Source: Chlamydiales bacterium (GTDB lineage: Bacteria > Chlamydiota > Chlamydiia > Chlamydiales > Criblamydiaceae). From it: a stretch of DNA of 64,000 nucleotides. Location of the stretch: positions 62,001-126,000 of the forward strand of contig JACKPN010000005.1 of the NCBI GenBank assembly GCA_024233575.1, read 5' to 3'. A program made the translations under genes and the position numbers. Within the stretch, counting starts at the first letter, position 1, and every line of letters starts with the position of its first letter. The notes under the pieces were generated by a model. That model was not told the DNA's origin and ran no database searches. It worked only from the letters and a program-made list of their open reading frames with translations. Of the stretch, positions 60,747-64,000 are shown piece after piece.

Positions 60747-61259
60747 TTACGACTCCGTGATGCAACAGGCAGTGCTGGTCGTCACTTCCTCCGTAGGCAC
60801 TTCTTCTTGATCCTCGTCGACGTAACAAAAGTATGCTGTCCACGCTACGGCCCTCACCTTGCCATCGTTGCAGACATCCAATTTAAACTCGTTAACATCG
60901 ACGATATTGAAAGGGAGCACTTTCTCTTCCACTACACGCTCTTGAATTGTTTCCGTCCTGATTTTAGGATTGTTGTGCCGGGTGTCGTCGACATCTTTTC
61001 CTAGAAGTCTTGTTTTTTGAACGATCGCGAAATGATGTACACTCATTAAGTCCATTGCCTCTTGTTTAGACATTTGAACCGGTTCATTGCATATAGTTAA
61101 CAACTCCCTGTCTTTCCAGGTAGGCGTTTCTTTTACCAAATTGAAAACCACTTTTATTCTATCATCCAGTAGATCGTCGAATTTTTCTTTATTAGGATTC
61201 AAGTGGTAAGCATCGACAAATTTTTCGCAGAACCCTTTAGACATTTCGCTTGTGAACAT
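60747..61259 (-). CDS. Hypothetical protein, intact member of a small paralogue family
   Basis: 170 residues, no signal peptide. It begins with M-F-T-S-E-M-S-K-G-F-C-E-K-F-V-D-A, shared with the frameshifted gene upstream, and continues with F-N-L-V-K-E-T-P-T-W, then a beta-rich half. The C-terminus ends in a Cys pair (T-A-C-C-I-T-E-S), which could be a lipidation-like or metal site. I recognise no family (NTF2-like fold is a guess from the beta-rich layout). It stands directly downstream of the pseudogene. Confidence 0.65.
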   Translation of the reverse strand: MFTSEMSKGFCEKFVDAYHLNPNKEKFDDLLDDRIKVVFNLVKETPTWKDRELLTICNEPVQMSKQEAMDLMSVHHFAIVQKTRLLGKDVDDTRHNNPKIRTETIQERVVEEKVLPFNIVDVNEFKLDVCNDGKVRAVAWTAYFCYVDEDQEEVPTEEVTTSTACCITES

Positions 61260-61283
61260 ATAGACCTCTCAATTTACGCACCG

Positions 61284-61807
61284 CTACCAATTAATCCCTG
61301 ACATCACTACTTTCTTACCAGAAATTTTCAATGATCCAACGCGCGGCTTAGGCTCAACATCTTTTTGAAAGTGTTTCCAGGAAGTCACCCTGATGTTGCT
61401 ATCATCAGATAACAGTAAAGATAATTGATCGATGTTAATTGTTTCCTTTTTCGGCCTTTCCCCTATTAACATCGTTTTCAGTAAAATAACGGGATTGCGA
61501 GGATCCTGGACATCGATTTCCGGTTCTCTACCCAATTGAACACGTATAGATTCCGTTTGGAATATTTTCACTGCTTGCTCTTTAGTTTTGCTTTCTCCGG
61601 AAGATACTGCATTAAACTTTCGAGTCAGTACCTCTTCCCTTGTAGGCTCTGTTTCCAACGTATTGAAATAATTTCTGCTTTTTCGTCGATAAGCTCTTCG
61701 ATTTCGTTATTATTTCCCCGATTTAAAAAAGGACTTTTTGAAAAATATAAGGCATCAACGAACTTATTACAAAACTCTGCAGCCGAATTCTCTGTAAGCA
61801 TATTCAC
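61284..61807 (-). pseudogene. Frameshifted paralogue of the adjacent gene
   Basis: Two frames split one gene: 61807-61625 reads S-A-A-E-F-C-N-K-F-V-D-A-L and ends soon after I-D-E-K-A-E. The second runs to 61284, continuing N-Y-F-N-T-L-E-T-E-P-T-R-E-E-V in the new frame. The intact neighbour has F-N-L-V-K-E-T-P-T at that point, so the join is clear. The break is probably in the A5 run (GACGAAAAAGCAG). The family seems to be E-rich and otherwise unknown. A sequencing error is possible. Confidence 0.75.
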
Positions 61808-61887
61808 CCTCCCTTGGTAGATCTAAACATGTAATACCGAAGCCAATATTTACCTTGCACAATCGTCATTTTTTTATGAACTACTTT

Positions 61888-62017
61888 CGAGGTTGCGCAG
61901 CAACCTCGAGCGCACCTGATGTTATCCTTCCCAGGCGGAGCCTGGGAAGGATAACATCAAGCACTTCAAGTATCACATCAAACCAAACCGGGGATGCAAG
62001 GGGGCTTGCTCCCTTGC
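61888..62017. terminator. Cluster of hairpins downstream of nifU
   Basis: Three stems: CGAGGTTGC/GCAACCTCG (61888-61908); a perfect 20-bp stem TGATGTTATCCTTCCCAGGC with its complement, loop GGA (61917-61959); and GCAAGGG...CCCTTGC (61996-62017). They lie past the nifU stop on the minus strand. Stems this long and stable would stop transcription or protect the mRNA end. Confidence 0.6.
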
Positions 62018-62048
62018 TTGGGGAGCGCGAGGGGCAAACAGCCCTTCG

Positions 62049-62840
62049 CTAATAAGGCGCGTCGAACTCGATATCCGGAACAACAACGAGATCAGGGTGC
62101 ACCTTATTGCGTAGCGTCTGTTGAATATAAGAAAGGGTTGTGCCTACCGCTGAGTAGCAGTTGGTGCATGAGCCCTGGTAGGTGATGATCACTTCGCGGT
62201 TGTCGATAAGATTGAGTAATTCTACTCCCCCTGCGTCTAGTGCAATGTAGGGGCGGACATCGCTGTCGAGGACTTGTTCAATCACCGCCATTTTCTTTTT
62301 TAGCGGCAGCTCGCCCCATCCTGGGTACCCTCCTTCGATGACCTCTCCCGGTTCTGTTGGAACCGGAGGAGCTACATAAGAAGTTGGAAGGGGCAGGTCG
62401 CTGCACTGTTGTGCGCAGAGGTCGATAGCGTCGATGGTCAGGTTGAGATGCGGGTAGGTTTCGTGAGGAAATGCCGGTGTATCCTGTTTATCCCTGAGAT
62501 GTCTATCAAGCAGTTCTGCTGTAAGACGCTGTGCTTGATCGTAATTTTTTCCGACGCACAATTCGCATGCAGCTTCTGCTGCACCGATCAATGCCGACTG
62601 TCCGTAAAGCCGGTAGCGAGCGTCGATGATTGTTCCATCCTCTTTATCTACCAGCCAGTATAGTGTAATGCTGTTACCCTCTGCCGGCGTTCCCTCTGTT
62701 GCTGATGCCAGACGGACATTGCGCTCTTCCGATTCTTTCTGGGTGAAGAACCCCGCATTGTGAGGATTTTGTATTTTGCTGATCAACTTTTTGCTGTAGC
62801 GGTACCAGGGGAACGCTTCTGTCAGTGATTTAATTCCCAT
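62049..62840 (-). CDS. nifU: NifU-like Fe-S cluster assembly protein
   Basis: 263 residues. The C-terminal NifU domain (about 185-255) carries the C-x-x-C cluster site in G-S-C-T-N-C-Y-S-A-V-G and M-A-V-I-E-Q-V-L-D before it. The N-terminal part resembles a degenerate IscU-type scaffold (C-E-L-C-V-G-K-N-Y region), not with all three scaffold Cys in place. It sits one base after the nifS stop. C. trachomatis has the same pair, CT720/CT721. It takes sulfur from NifS and passes clusters on. Confidence 0.88.
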   Translation of the reverse strand: MGIKSLTEAFPWYRYSKKLISKIQNPHNAGFFTQKESEERNVRLASATEGTPAEGNSITLYWLVDKEDGTIIDARYRLYGQSALIGAAEAACELCVGKNYDQAQRLTAELLDRHLRDKQDTPAFPHETYPHLNLTIDAIDLCAQQCSDLPLPTSYVAPPVPTEPGEVIEGGYPGWGELPLKKKMAVIEQVLDSDVRPYIALDAGGVELLNLIDNREVIITYQGSCTNCYSAVGTTLSYIQQTLRNKVHPDLVVVPDIEFDAPY

Positions 62841-62841
62841 G

Positions 62842-63993
62842 TCACTCCTGTGATAGGCTTTGCAATTGTTTTGCGGCGTTGACGATGATTGCTGCCGCTT
62901 TATCGATATCGCTTTGCGAAGTCTCTCTTGACAGGGCGAAGCTCACAGCGGTATGCGCATCGCTTTCCGGGATGCCGCAAGCATGGATCACGATGCCGAT
63001 CTGCTGAAACGATCCCCCGCCGATACATCCATATAGTCCCTCTTGGTTGAGAGTGAAAAGCATCGCTTCGTTGGCGATCTTCGGAAATCCCATTGCCGTG
63101 ATATTGGGAAGTCTTTCTTGATCACGGAAGAAGATCGTCGTTTGAGGCAGTTGTGCCAGGACCTGTTCTTCGAGGCTGTCGCGCAGGCGCGCCACCTCTG
63201 TTCCTAGGAGATCTTGTGCTTCGACCGCTTCTTTTGCCGCCTCGCCGAGGGCTGCCAATGCCGCTATGCTGTAGCTGCCGGCGCGGTGTCCTGCCTGTTC
63301 TATCCCTCCGATGATAAAAGGGCTGCATCGCGCTCCCGACCGTATCCAAAGGGCGCCCGTACCTTTTGGGGCATGCAAGTTGTCGCCATTGAAAGTGATG
63401 AAATCGGCGCCCAAATCTTCGCGATCGAAGTAGAGACGCCCCAGCGCGTGCGTTGCATCGATGTGAAAACGTATCCCCCGCTCCCGGCATACCTGTGCGA
63501 TCTCATGGATCGGGTTCACCGTCCCTGTCAGGCCGTTTGCCCACGAGAGCGATACCAGCGCCGTTCTTGGCGTGATCGCGTCGGCGATTGCTTCGGCAGT
63601 GAGGACGCCTGTAGGAGATGGTTTGACCAAAGTCCCATTACAGCCCAATTGTTCGAGACGGCCGATTCCCATGATCGCCGGCGCTTCGTCGATCTGCGAC
63701 GTGATGAAATGATTTTGCCCTGTCGCCATCGTCACATCAAAGTAAGCCGCCTGCAGCACTTGGTTTACCGCCTCTGCACCTGATGATGTGAAGATCACGT
63801 CGTCATCATCGCTTGCTTGCAGCAGAGCGTAGATTGCGCGCAGGCTTTCTTCTATCGCCGGGATCACCGCATTGCCGATCTTGTGTGGCGCCGATGGCGT
63901 CCCCCACTTTTCTGTCAGGTAGGGCATCATTGCGCTGATTGTCCTCTCAGAAGGACGTGTCGTCATGCTATTATCGAGATAGATTCCTTTCAT
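62842..63993 (-). CDS. nifS: Cysteine desulfurase-like NifS/IscS protein with altered Cys loop
   Basis: 383 residues, complete; the ATG lies seven bases from the window edge. PLP-dependent aminotransferase class V fold: Y-L-D-N-S-M-T-T-R (usual Y-x-D-N-A-A-T-T), S-S-G-A-E-A-V-N, H-I-D-A-T-H-A-L-G, and the PLP Lys in H-A-P-K-G-T-G-A-L. The loop that should carry the sulfur-accepting Cys (S-S-G-S-A-C) reads G-L-Y-G-C-I-G-G-G-S-F, so Cys lies about five residues early. The usual Cys position seems to be Ser. It is followed directly by nifU. Likely function is Fe-S cluster sulfur supply. Confidence 0.88.
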   Translation of the reverse strand: MKGIYLDNSMTTRPSERTISAMMPYLTEKWGTPSAPHKIGNAVIPAIEESLRAIYALLQASDDDDVIFTSSGAEAVNQVLQAAYFDVTMATGQNHFITSQIDEAPAIMGIGRLEQLGCNGTLVKPSPTGVLTAEAIADAITPRTALVSLSWANGLTGTVNPIHEIAQVCRERGIRFHIDATHALGRLYFDREDLGADFITFNGDNLHAPKGTGALWIRSGARCSPFIIGGIEQAGHRAGSYSIAALAALGEAAKEAVEAQDLLGTEVARLRDSLEEQVLAQLPQTTIFFRDQERLPNITAMGFPKIANEAMLFTLNQEGLYGCIGGGSFQQIGIVIHACGIPESDAHTAVSFALSRETSQSDIDKAAAIIVNAAKQLQSLSQE

Positions 63994-64000
63994 ACGCCGC

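Noticed and set aside
61855..62185. Small open frames on the plus strand (65 and 63 codons) over the hairpin cluster and nifU end
   Set aside because: They consist of inverted repeats or are antisense to nifU; no credible coding signal.

Overview
The window comes from a chlamydia, most likely one of the amoeba- or arthropod-associated families outside Chlamydiaceae (a Parachlamydiales-type genome); the family cannot be fixed from sequence alone. Core genes sit in small blocks whose order I recognise from Chlamydia trachomatis: dnaQ-like/engB/tsaE/DUF2709 (CT536-CT538 area), sohB-polA-coaE-rho (CT494-CT491), obgE-rpmA-rplU (CT418-CT420), tsp near rpsL-rpsG-fusA-rpsJ (CT441, CT439-CT436), birA/rodA (CT725/CT726) and nifU/nifS (CT720/CT721). 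Base composition is moderate in core genes and clearly AT-richer in the accessory genes between them.

Layout. 1-4093: one giant minus-strand reading frame of unknown function that runs off the left edge. 4362-10411: housekeeping (exonuclease, EngB, TsaE, leucine dehydrogenase, ArgS). 10414-14340: accessory genes, including a lipase-like protein with a two-lobed hydrophobic segment, EpmB, and two tandem paralogues with two-lobed hydrophobic segments like chlamydial inclusion-membrane (Inc) proteins. 14346-20602: MurA, a flavin reductase and PPDK. 20603-25230: an accessory, decaying region with an F-box protein, an Inc-like protein, a possible transposon remnant and a 167-bp MITE-like element that split a coiled-coil gene. 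25231-33616: the sohB-rho block and obgE/rpmA/rplU. 33617-44842: an accessory region with small palindromic elements, a degenerate dehydrogenase, SDR enzymes, a methyltransferase, a caspase-like protein behind a consensus promoter, a Nudix-MazG fusion, an exported Ppx-like protein, and a 201-bp direct repeat flanking an unknown gene and a broken integrase beside tRNA-Phe. 44843-64000: tsp, a eukaryotic-type tyrosine phosphatase, scpA/scpB, the str operon, an exported sulfotransferase-like protein, rodA, birA, a small paralogue family with one frameshifted copy, and nifU/nifS.

How it fits together. The core blocks serve translation, replication, cell-wall precursor synthesis and Fe-S assembly. 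Scattered between them is a set of candidate host-interaction proteins: F-box, tyrosine phosphatase, clan CD cysteine peptidase-like protein, three or four proteins with two-lobed hydrophobic segments, an exported sulfotransferase-like and an exported exopolyphosphatase-like protein. At least four unrelated families of roughly 160-bp inverted-repeat elements lie in the intergenic gaps and seem to be the main source of non-coding DNA here. I see no CRISPR array and no rRNA; the only RNA gene I can support is tRNA-Phe.
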